Both the position numbers and the translations under genes were made by a program. Under the pieces are notes generated by a model. That model saw only the letters and a list, made by a program, of their open reading frames with translations, did no database searches and was not told the DNA's origin. Below, piece by piece: positions 30,646 through 38,113 of a stretch of 38,113 nucleotides of DNA. Every line of letters begins with the position of its first letter. The first letter of the stretch is position 1. The stretch is from CAZDVQ01 sp964508975 (lineage in GTDB: Bacteria > Bacteroidota > Bacteroidia > Chitinophagales > Saprospiraceae): NCBI GenBank assembly GCA_964508975.1, contig CAZDVQ010000042.1:1-38113 (forward strand), in the 5' to 3' direction.

Positions 30646-32997
30646 TTATTTACCCGGTTTGGGGTCGACATAGCCTGGTTTGTTGTCTAGGTATTCCACT
30701 TTGACGTCTTTGTTCTCGAACTTCGTGATGCGCACTTCCGTTCTACGGTTGTACTGGTGTTGCTCCTCGTTACAATCCACACCGTCACGGCAATTGTTGC
30801 GGGGTTGGTTTTCACCAAAACCACGAGCCACAATACGGCTGGCATCAATGCCACGTGATACAATGTAATCGCGGGCAGCACTAGCACGGTTCTGAGACAA
30901 GGTGTTGTTGTAGCTCACCGATGCACGGGCATCCGTGTGGCTCGACAATTCTATTTCCATCGTCGGGAAAGCATTCATCAAACGTACGAGTTTGTCCAAC
31001 TCTGGTTTAGCATCGTCACGGATATAAAACTCGTTGAAGTCATAGTAAATATTGGTCAACTCCAATACTAAACCTTCACCTAAAATATCGTAAGCACTAG
31101 CTACTTCCGACAACTTGGTGGTTTTCAACACCAAGTCTTGGTTAGCCTTGCCTGCTGGGCATTTCTCCGTTGAGATGATCACGATTTTACTATCGGGCGT
31201 CATGGTGCCTTTCTCGCCTTTCAACATGTAATCACAGCCGCATTTTAAGCAAAACTCAAAAGCGCCATTCTCGTCCGACATCACCTCGATCAAGTCACCT
31301 GTGCAACGATCCTGCAAGGTTACCTTTGCATTCGGGATTGTCTGATTGTTGTAAGTACCGTTCAACACCGAACCGCTTAGCAAGAAACAGTCTTTTGGGC
31401 GACTAGTTTCCAGCGGGATACAATATTCAAACTGGCCATCGGCATAGTATGCTTCGGTCTCAAATTGTAGCTTATTGCTTTTGTATGTAGCGGCATTGGC
31501 CGTTACTTCATAAGCCGATGAGGTCGTCATATTGTACGACACTTTACCGTCTTTATCGGTTTTTAACTGCTCCACGCTACCGTCAGGCAAACGAAGTGCA
31601 ATCGTCGCATTAGCGATACGCTTGTTGGTCGACTTATCGTAAACGCACAAACTCGACGCCAAGGTTTGCTGCACTTTCTGCTGCAACACGGGTTCGTCTA
31701 ATTGGTAACGGTATATATCGTCCATGCCTTTTCCGCCAGGGCGGTTCGAGGTAAAGTAGCCAGTGCTACCATCACCTTCTGGCATGAAGCCAAAGTCGTC
31801 GTACGAAGAATTTAAGGGTGTTCCAAGGTTGATTGGTGCTGCAAAATCAATGCTTTCGCCTTCTACCATGCTCGATGCATAGAACATGTCATAACCACCA
31901 AGACCACCTAATCCTTTCGATGCATAATACAAAACCCCACGGTTAAATATAGGGAAGTGCTCATCACCGGCAGAGTTAATCTGGTCGCCCAAGTTAGTTG
32001 GTTCGCCCCAAACGCCATCTTCTAATTTTGAGTAGTAGATGTCGTATCCACCATATCCGCCTGGGCGGTCAGAAGCAAAGTACAAGCGTTGACCATCCTC
32101 TGAAATAGTAGGATGACAGTACGAGTGATCCTGTGTATTGTACGGGAATTGGGTCACATTAATCCACTCGCCAGTCTTCGATTTTTGGGCAAAGTAAATA
32201 CCCAAGCGAGTCACTTTTTTGCCATCAAATTTACGCTTGCCGTTAAAGTACAAATTACGGGTAAACACGATTTGTTCATCGCCAGGTAAGGTCGATAGCG
32301 CCCCTTCGTGGAACTTGCTGTTCAAATCGCCCAACAAAGGACTTGGGCTGCCTAATTTATCGCCTTCACGAGGCGCCAACCAAACATCCATAAAATTGTC
32401 TTCCATCCAGATGTCGATGTGGTTCGTCGCGAAAGTAGGGTTTACCCTATTCGATGAAAAATATAGGCCATTGCTCGTGATGTACGGGCTCATGTCTAAC
32501 TTTTCGGTATTCAAGGCTAAATTTTCAATGGTCAATCCCTCGCGGTTCGCAAAACGATCTAAGCGTCCACAAGCCTCGGCCTGGTATTTACCCTGCGGAT
32601 CAGTGGCGCCCATCTGTGCATCATAGGCCAGATAGCTAGCTTTTGCTTGCTCATACTGACCTAAAACCTGCAAGCATTGGGCATACTTCAAGATGTACTC
32701 AGCCTTGTCCGTCTTCTCAACCAACTGGCCATAATAACTAGCCGCGGCGGCATAATTACCGGTTAATCGGTAGCTTTCAGCCTGGTGAACCAACTGAGTT
32801 AAGGGGACTTGATTCGTGCTGTCTGTTTTGAACTTAGTATTCGAATAATTATCCAAAACTACCTGATAACCATTTCGTTCGTACATCTTATCGAGCTTTT
32901 TCGCCTTGGCATCTTGCCCCATAAGGTTCAAACTAGTCGCTCCGATAGCCAACGCTACACAAGCCACTTTTATCGTGAATATTCTCATCTGATTCAA
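30646..32997 (-). CDS. OmpA-family protein with TPR, PD40 propeller and carboxypeptidase-regulatory-like domains (PorE-like)
   Basis: A 783-residue envelope protein. Order: signal peptide (1 to about 28), TPR-like helices (about 68-150, AESYRLTGNYAAAASYYGQL, CLQVLGQYEQAKASYLAY), PD40-type beta-propeller repeats (about 170-440, NGLYFSSNR, GQRLYFASDRPGGYGGYDIY, STGYFTSNRPGGKGMDDIYRY), carboxypeptidase-regulatory-like domains (about 455-630), and a C-terminal OmpA domain (about 650-770, LSSHTDARASVSYN, NRASAARDYIVSRGI, ARGFGENQP) that binds peptidoglycan. This order matches PorE-type T9SS proteins and the OmpA proteins paired with PorP/SprF. Gene order adhesin, PorP/SprF, OmpA supports a surface-protein secretion or anchoring role. 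Element J separates it from porP. Confidence 0.88.
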   Translation of the reverse strand: MNQMRIFTIKVACVALAIGATSLNLMGQDAKAKKLDKMYERNGYQVVLDNYSNTKFKTDSTNQVPLTQLVHQAESYRLTGNYAAAASYYGQLVEKTDKAEYILKYAQCLQVLGQYEQAKASYLAYDAQMGATDPQGKYQAEACGRLDRFANREGLTIENLALNTEKLDMSPYITSNGLYFSSNRVNPTFATNHIDIWMEDNFMDVWLAPREGDKLGSPSPLLGDLNSKFHEGALSTLPGDEQIVFTRNLYFNGKRKFDGKKVTRLGIYFAQKSKTGEWINVTQFPYNTQDHSYCHPTISEDGQRLYFASDRPGGYGGYDIYYSKLEDGVWGEPTNLGDQINSAGDEHFPIFNRGVLYYASKGLGGLGGYDMFYASSMVEGESIDFAAPINLGTPLNSSYDDFGFMPEGDGSTGYFTSNRPGGKGMDDIYRYQLDEPVLQQKVQQTLASSLCVYDKSTNKRIANATIALRLPDGSVEQLKTDKDGKVSYNMTTSSAYEVTANAATYKSNKLQFETEAYYADGQFEYCIPLETSRPKDCFLLSGSVLNGTYNNQTIPNAKVTLQDRCTGDLIEVMSDENGAFEFCLKCGCDYMLKGEKGTMTPDSKIVIISTEKCPAGKANQDLVLKTTKLSEVASAYDILGEGLVLELTNIYYDFNEFYIRDDAKPELDKLVRLMNAFPTMEIELSSHTDARASVSYNNTLSQNRASAARDYIVSRGIDASRIVARGFGENQPRNNCRDGVDCNEEQHQYNRRTEVRITKFENKDVKVEYLDNKPGYVDPKPGK

Positions 32998-33030
32998 CTT
33001 AATCTAAATACCTTGAATTGATTTATTGGG

Positions 33031-33132
33031 GCGCCGCGTCGGCTTCGCCGCCGCCGCTGTCCTCCGGGGTTCGCTGTTCGCTCCGTGCTTCGCACCAGCC
33101 GCTGACGCGGCTGCCCTCCGGCCAGCTGGCGC
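33031..33132 (-). repeat. Structured GC-rich element, copy J
   Basis: Minus-strand copy. P1 is GCGCC/GGCGC (33128-33132 and 33031-33035), the fourth version of this stem. P2 is GCTGGCC/GGACAGC. P3 is AGCCGC-GTCA-GCGGCT. P4 is GTGC-GAA-GCAC. P6 is GCGGCGGC-GAA-GCCGACGC with a G-A mismatch. It lies within the T9SS gene set, 15 nt after the stop codon of the PorP/SprF gene and 33 nt before the start of the OmpA-like gene. Confidence 0.8.
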
Positions 33133-33147
33133 AGCAGGCCTGCCTGT

Positions 33148-34071
33148 TTAGAAGAACCTCGGGTTGATTAACTTATCCTTCTTGAAGCTGAAATCGTAAC
33201 CCAACAACACCTCGTACGAGCCGTCGTGGTATGTACGCAACTTCGACCAGGTGAAGTCGTAACCCAGGCCCAGCCTCAACTGTGGCGTGATCATCCAGTG
33301 CAAGATGGCGTCCATCGAGTCGCCCATGCGGTACGTCGCACCGATGGTAACCTTGTCGAAGAACATGAAGCTCAAGTTCAAGTCCATGTCAAACGGCGAG
33401 TTCTCCACGTACTTCAACATCAAGTTGGGGGTAAATTTAACCTTCTGGCTCAACGGGATAACGAAACCCGTCATACCAAACACGTGGCGACGCTTCAAGG
33501 AGATTTGGGCATCCAGCGACTGGTCGGTAAACTCCCACTCGTTGCGCAACAACGACGGAACTGATACACCAGCATACCAACGTGGGGTATAGTAGTACAC
33601 CCCAGCACCAAAGTTGGGCATCCAGCGGTTCGTTGATGCAGCAGGGATTTCAAAGTCGCCAATATCGGTCGCGTTGGCACGGTCCCAGCGCAAGCGCATG
33701 TTGTAGGCGGTACCAGACAAACCAAATTGGAGCATGCTATTCTTGCTTACCTTCACGCGGTAAGCATAGCTCATGTTAATCCTGTAGCTCTCCGAGAAAC
33801 CAATCTCGTCGCGCTCTAGACCAAGCCCAAAGCCTACGCGCTGCTTGAACATTGGGGTGTGGAACATCAAGGTCTGCGTATTGGGGGCACCTTCTAGGCC
33901 GTACCACTGTGTACGGTACAAGGCTAAGAGGCTGGCTGCATCTCTACTACCTGCATATGCTGGGTTCAAGGCCAATTTATTGTACATGAAGTTCGTGTAA
34001 TGGGCATCCTGCTGCGCAAAAACGCTCAGGCTTACCGACATCAACACAACCAAGGTAATAATTCGCTTCAT
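33148..34071 (-). CDS. PorP/SprF-family T9SS outer-membrane protein
   Basis: A 307-residue outer-membrane beta-barrel with a signal peptide (MKRIITLVVLMSVSLSVFAQ) and the family opening QDAHYTNFMYNKLALNPAYAGSRD, followed by YRTQWYGLEGAPNTQTL, then alternating strands to LLGYDFSFKKDKLINPRFF. PorP/SprF proteins work with the type IX secretion system and are needed for secretion or surface attachment of partner proteins with type-B C-terminal domains, as SprF is for SprB in Flavobacterium johnsoniae. Here the partner is the giant adhesin directly upstream (stop to start 91 nt). Confidence 0.93.
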   Translation of the reverse strand: MKRIITLVVLMSVSLSVFAQQDAHYTNFMYNKLALNPAYAGSRDAASLLALYRTQWYGLEGAPNTQTLMFHTPMFKQRVGFGLGLERDEIGFSESYRINMSYAYRVKVSKNSMLQFGLSGTAYNMRLRWDRANATDIGDFEIPAASTNRWMPNFGAGVYYYTPRWYAGVSVPSLLRNEWEFTDQSLDAQISLKRRHVFGMTGFVIPLSQKVKFTPNLMLKYVENSPFDMDLNLSFMFFDKVTIGATYRMGDSMDAILHWMITPQLRLGLGYDFTWSKLRTYHDGSYEVLLGYDFSFKKDKLINPRFF

Positions 34072-34121
34072 GGATCTAAGGTATAAGGATAATTAAAGTG
34101 CTTAATTTAATAAGTTAGGAA

Positions 34122-34153
34122 AGCGGGGTAAGGATTTAGTCCCCTACCCCGCT
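34122..34153 (-). terminator. Hairpin between adhesin and PorP/SprF genes
   Basis: Stem AGCGGGGTA / TACCCCGCT with a 14-nt loop, followed on the minus strand by TTTCC. It starts 10 nt after the adhesin stop. It may end or attenuate transcription so that the PorP/SprF gene is read at a different level. Confidence 0.6.
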
Positions 34154-34162
34154 AGTCCTATT

Positions 34163-37100
34163 TTATCTGTGGATAACGACATATCCGCTAATCGGAGTAC
34201 TGCCGTCGCCCAAGTTCAAGATGTAGAAGTAAGTACCTTCTGGCAACAAGTTATTGTTGAATGTACCACCCCAATCATTGCGGTAAGGTGCTGCGTTGAA
34301 CACTTGATCACCCCAGCGGTTGAAGATCAACAACTCGTTATCGGGGTATTCATTCAAACAGTGGATGGTGAACACATCGTTCAGTCCATCGTTATTTGGC
34401 GTAATGATGTTTGGTACATCACAACCTACTGATTCACCAACTTTAACGATAACCACCGCAGTGTCGCAAAGCGCAGGGCAATGCTCGCTGCAAAGCTGAT
34501 ACACAAACTGGTCGAATCCGAACACGTTTGTTCCTGCTGTATAGCTAATCGTTCCGTCAGCGTTAACGGTAGCTGCACCAGTCAATGGTTGTTCCAGGAT
34601 AGTTACAACCCATTCGTCAACAGTCGTCACGTCGTCGTTCAACAACACTTCAATCACAGTTCCACTGTTCTGATCAACATACACGCTGTCGTAGTTGGCA
34701 ATAGGTGCAGTTTCGTACCAGATCAATACCGTATCGCTAGAGTAATCAGTACAAGCACCGTTCGACATGGTCCAATAGAAGTAATTTTCACCTGGCAACA
34801 AGTTCGTTACAATCGTGCTTGGGTTTACATCACTTACGATGGCTACACCCGCTTGCGCTTGAGTCAGTGATTGTGACCAAATACCTGTACCCTGTGTTGG
34901 GTTAACGGCACCAAGCGTAAAGAAGCTTTGACCGCAAGACCAATCATCTTCACCTGCATAAGCATCGTCAAATGGTATTGCATCAACACGAACTGTAGTA
35001 ATGTTTGAAGCCGATGAGCTACAGCCAGAAGCACTAGTGGCTATGACATAGTAAGCAAAGTCACCCGCAACCGAAGAGCTTATTGTGAATGCACCGTTGC
35101 CTGCTGTGGATGTTCCAACCAATGCATTAGTTACACTATTGTACCAGCTATAAGTTGCACCAGCAGTAGAATCTGCGGAAACAAACAGGGTGTAATCAGA
35201 ACCAATACAAACCGGACCGTTATTTTGTACAGTAGGCGTTGCAGGGATTGGTTCTACAACAACAGATACTACAGGGAAACTTGTAGCTTGGCAGCCTGTT
35301 ACTAGGTTCGTCACAACAAGTGTGTAATCGCCTGCATTCGCTAAAGTAGCATTGTTGATGACCGGGTTGCGCAGCGTTGAGAAGAAGCCTGCAGGGCCTG
35401 TCCATTGGTAACTCCAGTTAGGGTTAAATGTAGCGTCTAGTTGAATTTGTGCACCAACACATACAGGAGAGTTACTTCCTGCAACAGCTACAGGTGCAGC
35501 GTTTACAGTTACTGCAATCGGCGCAGATGGCAATGAACTACATCCATCAACCGTTACCACTACACTGTACTGACCAGTATTGGCAGATGTGGTATTAGAT
35601 ACTACAAACTGTGCAACGTTGGTTGTACCAATTGATTGACCATTGAAGAACCACTCGTAACTTACCGGTGTACCGGTGTATGGGCTAGTAGAAATCGTCA
35701 AGGTCTGGCCTTCGCACAATACAGTTGAATTGGCAAAGATTGCTGGAGTTACTGGCTGCGGTACAATATTCACCAAGATTGAGAATGGAGCGCTTTCACA
35801 ACCAAACTCGTTCGTAACCACTAGCGTGTAGGTACCTGACTGTGCAGGAACAGAGCTAGTGAAGGTTATACTAGGACCTGTCTGGTTTTGGAGAACCAAA
35901 CCATTCTGGCCGAACCATGTATAGGTCACGTTCGTAGTCGTACTAGGGAATGCAGTGATGGTGACATCGTCACCTGAGCAGTATAAACCGCCTCCTGTGA
36001 TGCTGTCGATTTCAATACCTGGGTTAACCACTACTGTCACGAAACCTGTATCGCTCACACATCCCAATGCATTTGTAACAACAACAGCATAAGTACCTGA
36101 CTCGGCTGGCGTCGCATTGACAATGTATGGGTTTTGCTCGGTTGAGGTGTAACCATTAGGTCCAGTCCAATTGTATGTAGCACCAAGTACGTTTCCGGTG
36201 GTTAATTGTAAAGTTTCTCCTGCACAAATTGCGCTGTTGCTTAATGGAGCAGGTGTTGGAGGAACAGGATTAACCGTAATGCTGAATAGCACTGCAGGAC
36301 TTGTACATGTTACACCAGCGTAGGTAAATTCCTCTACCATGTAGTACTCGTACAACACTGGCGTTGTTGAGTTTATCACGTTGCTAAAGCCGGCCGCTGC
36401 TGCAAAAGTTGGATCGTTGAAATCAAACATGTTGAATGGACCACCAGGCACTTCAGTTGTAAGGGCATTATCCTGATAGATGCGGAACACACTTCCTAAA
36501 ATACTTCCAACTGGATGCACCAACGGACCAGGAGTGTTTTCGCAAATCGTGTAATTAGATACCGAAGGATTCAATGCTACTGGAGTTGCCAATAGTACAT
36601 CAACATTACCAGTTACAGTACAACCTGCATCGTCCGTTACAGTTACTGTGTAAACGCCAACATGGTTAACTTGAATCAAGTTGCCTGACTGGGTGAAGCC
36701 ATTCGGTCCGACCCACTCGTAGCTTGCGTTTGTCATTCCAGCGCTGCTGCTTGCAACTACCTCTAAGGTACCAGTACCTCCAAAGCAAATTACTGCAGTA
36801 TCAGGGAGGAAGCTATCAATTACCAAATCACCAGGGCACAATGCCACAACTGTAATTACTACTACCGCTTGGTCACAGTATACAGGTATACCAGTATCGC
36901 AAACTTCATAGGTAAACTGGTCTGTTCCGACAAAATTAGGGTTTGGTGTGTAAGTATAAGTACCATCAGGGTTCAAGACCAATGTACCGTTAGTTGGGCC
37001 ACTAATCAAGATAACGCTAGTCGTATCGAGGTTACCGTCTACGTCCGTGTCGTTTGGCAATACGCTACCTGTCAAGATTTGGTTCTCACCAGTGGTTGCA

Positions 37101-38113
37101 TTATCGTTGAAAGCTACAGGCGGATCGTTAACAGGGTTAACGGTAATGACTACATCTGCAGTATCACAAAGCACTGGTATACCGTTATCACATACAACAT
37201 AGCTGAAAGTATCTTGACCAGTAAAGTCAGGGTCAGGTGTGTAGGTAATCTGGCCAGTTGTAGGGTTGATATTCACGTTGCCGTTAGCAGGTCCGGTGAC
37301 AATCTGTACAGATGAAGGATTAAGACCCTCTGTATCACTGTCGTTATTCAACACGTTCACCAGTACTGGAGTATCCTCTGGTGTAGTTGCAAAGTTATCG
37401 TTAGCAACAGGTGGATCATTAACTGGGGTAACGTTTATGACTACCGTGGCTACTTCACAAAGTACAGGCAAACCGTTGTCACAAACTTGGTAGCTGAAGC
37501 TATCAAGGCCAGTGAAGTTAGGGTTTGGTGTGTAAGTGATCGAACCAGTAACAGTATCCACTGTAACTGTACCGTGGAACGGACCTCCAACTACAACGAG
37601 TGTAGATGGATCGATGTTTCCATCAGGATCACTATCGTTACCAATCACCGTGATTGTAATAGGCGTATCTTCAGGAGAAGTACCGAAGTCGTCTACCACC
37701 ACTGGTGGATCGTTTACAGGGAGCACCGTGATTACCACGTCCGCAGTGTCGCAAAGTACAGGCATACCACCATCGCAAATAACGTAGCTGAAGGTATCTT
37801 GGCCATTAAAGCCCGTATTTGGTGTATAAGTAGCCTGACCTGTTCCAGGGTTAATGCTCACCAAGCCGTTTGATGGGCTAGTGACTATTTGTGTAGTACC
37901 TGGGTTCAGGTTGTTGTCCGGGTCGCTGTCGTTAGAAAGTAAGTTAATCGTAACAGGTACGTCTTCTGGCGTTACACCGCTGTCATCAACGGCCACAGGG
38001 GCATCGTTAACTGGTGTTACGGTGATTGGAACCTGGAAGGTGGTACACAATTGTGGCGTTCCGTCATCGCAAAGGGTGATACATACCTCGTCTTGGCCGT
38101 TGAAGCCAGGAGC
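34163..38113 (-). CDS. Giant T9SS type-B adhesin with cadherin-like repeats (5' end outside window)
   Basis: The last 1316 codons of a surface protein; the frame stays open to the window edge, so the true start and signal peptide are missing. At the visible N-terminal end there are four tandem 97-98-residue cadherin-like/VCBS-type repeats (VNDPPVxxDD, ND(S/T)DxDG, YTPNPNFxGxDxFSYxVCD, then a Cys about 9 residues later), plus the tail of a fifth. Then come several Ig-like/PKD-like domains of about 85-90 residues (YEWVGPNGFTQSG, YNWTGPNGYTSTEQNPYI, NAGQYSVVV), one more diverged cadherin-like unit, and a C-terminal gliding-motility-associated domain (VPNIITPNNDGLNDVF, LLIFNRWGDQVF, LPEGTYFYIL). 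That domain is the type-B T9SS sorting signal. The protein is probably displayed on the cell surface for adhesion or gliding, with the PorP/SprF protein as its partner. Confidence 0.92.
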   Translation of the reverse strand, partial: APGFNGQDEVCITLCDDGTPQLCTTFQVPITVTPVNDAPVAVDDSGVTPEDVPVTINLLSNDSDPDNNLNPGTTQIVTSPSNGLVSINPGTGQATYTPNTGFNGQDTFSYVICDGGMPVLCDTADVVITVLPVNDPPVVVDDFGTSPEDTPITITVIGNDSDPDGNIDPSTLVVVGGPFHGTVTVDTVTGSITYTPNPNFTGLDSFSYQVCDNGLPVLCEVATVVINVTPVNDPPVANDNFATTPEDTPVLVNVLNNDSDTEGLNPSSVQIVTGPANGNVNINPTTGQITYTPDPDFTGQDTFSYVVCDNGIPVLCDTADVVITVNPVNDPPVAFNDNATTGENQILTGSVLPNDTDVDGNLDTTSVILISGPTNGTLVLNPDGTYTYTPNPNFVGTDQFTYEVCDTGIPVYCDQAVVVITVVALCPGDLVIDSFLPDTAVICFGGTGTLEVVASSSAGMTNASYEWVGPNGFTQSGNLIQVNHVGVYTVTVTDDAGCTVTGNVDVLLATPVALNPSVSNYTICENTPGPLVHPVGSILGSVFRIYQDNALTTEVPGGPFNMFDFNDPTFAAAAGFSNVINSTTPVLYEYYMVEEFTYAGVTCTSPAVLFSITVNPVPPTPAPLSNSAICAGETLQLTTGNVLGATYNWTGPNGYTSTEQNPYIVNATPAESGTYAVVVTNALGCVSDTGFVTVVVNPGIEIDSITGGGLYCSGDDVTITAFPSTTTNVTYTWFGQNGLVLQNQTGPSITFTSSVPAQSGTYTLVVTNEFGCESAPFSILVNIVPQPVTPAIFANSTVLCEGQTLTISTSPYTGTPVSYEWFFNGQSIGTTNVAQFVVSNTTSANTGQYSVVVTVDGCSSLPSAPIAVTVNAAPVAVAGSNSPVCVGAQIQLDATFNPNWSYQWTGPAGFFSTLRNPVINNATLANAGDYTLVVTNLVTGCQATSFPVVSVVVEPIPATPTVQNNGPVCIGSDYTLFVSADSTAGATYSWYNSVTNALVGTSTAGNGAFTISSSVAGDFAYYVIATSASGCSSSASNITTVRVDAIPFDDAYAGEDDWSCGQSFFTLGAVNPTQGTGIWSQSLTQAQAGVAIVSDVNPSTIVTNLLPGENYFYWTMSNGACTDYSSDTVLIWYETAPIANYDSVYVDQNSGTVIEVLLNDDVTTVDEWVVTILEQPLTGAATVNADGTISYTAGTNVFGFDQFVYQLCSEHCPALCDTAVVIVKVGESVGCDVPNIITPNNDGLNDVFTIHCLNEYPDNELLIFNRWGDQVFNAAPYRNDWGGTFNNNLLPEGTYFYILNLGDGSTPISGYVVIHR
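36842..38011 (-). repeat. Four tandem coding repeats of 97-98 codons in the adhesin
   Basis: Units start at about 38011, 37717, 37423 and 37132 (reading down the minus strand) and are 98, 98, 97 and 97 codons long. They are clearly similar at the DNA level around the FSYxVCDxGxPVLC and VNDPPV segments. Such repeats may expand or shrink by recombination and can be misassembled in short-read genomes. Confidence 0.8.

Noticed and set aside
1..38113. Insertion sequence or prophage
   Set aside because: No transposase, integrase or phage structural gene could be recognised. The dispersed elements are non-coding and any enzyme acting on them must lie outside the window.

Overview
The window looks like a chromosomal piece of a Bacteroidota bacterium (Cytophagales or Flavobacteriales-like; the genus cannot be told). 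Support: Bacteroidota-type -7 boxes (TAnnTTTG) before the tRNAs, accA, rpsU, scoB and a vapBC pair; a type IX secretion (T9SS) type-B adhesin next to PorP/SprF and OmpA-like proteins; Bacteroidota-type LptD, DUF5916 and DUF6913 proteins. It is mostly ordinary chromosome with genes in short operons, but the intergenic DNA is unusual.

Layout. 1-1250: structured repeat DNA and a DKNYY-type lipoprotein. 1374-4922 (-): large outer-membrane beta-barrel protein. 5250-7549 (+): YwaF-like membrane protein, small secreted protein, lipoprotein MsrB. 7873-8625 (-) and 12327-13058 (+): AT-rich orphan genes, each preceded by the same 33-nt motif. 9161-9319 (-): tRNA-Val and tRNA-Asp, divergent from accA, a DUF6913 gene and dapA (+). 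13369-17259: fatty acid desaturase (-), SIRT5-like sirtuin (+), ribosomal S21 (-), bifunctional NAD(P)HX repair enzyme (-). 17403-24114: lptD (-) divergent from a periplasmic amidase (+), FAD oxidoreductase plus small membrane protein (-), vapBC (+). 24137-27536 (-): DUF5916 protein and GNAT acetyltransferase. 27680-30527 (-): Fic-like fragment, L,D-transpeptidase, class IV aminotransferase, small secreted protein, CoA-transferase subunit B. 30646-38113 (-): OmpA/PD40 protein, PorP/SprF, and a giant T9SS type-B adhesin that runs off the right end.

Most striking feature. Ten copies of a GC-rich intergenic element, about 93-105 nt each (131 and 156 nt in two copies with nested hairpins), lie at 1264, 5052, 8983, 11950, 15574, 17294, 20456, 26924, 27565 and 33031. 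By eye all fold alike: terminal stem P1, inner stem P2 enclosing hairpins P3 and P4, and a 3' hairpin P6, then a CCC/A-rich tail. P1, P2, P3 and P6 change sequence between copies while keeping complementarity (P1 is GCGTT/AACGC, GCGTG/CACGC, GCGCT/AGCGC or GCGCC/GGCGC). Hairpin loops are mainly GNA or GNNA on one strand. The copies alternate strictly in orientation (+,-,+,-, and so on) along the window. Five have a 7- or 8-bp-period tract on their left side. I know of no described family with this set of properties, but I could not search.
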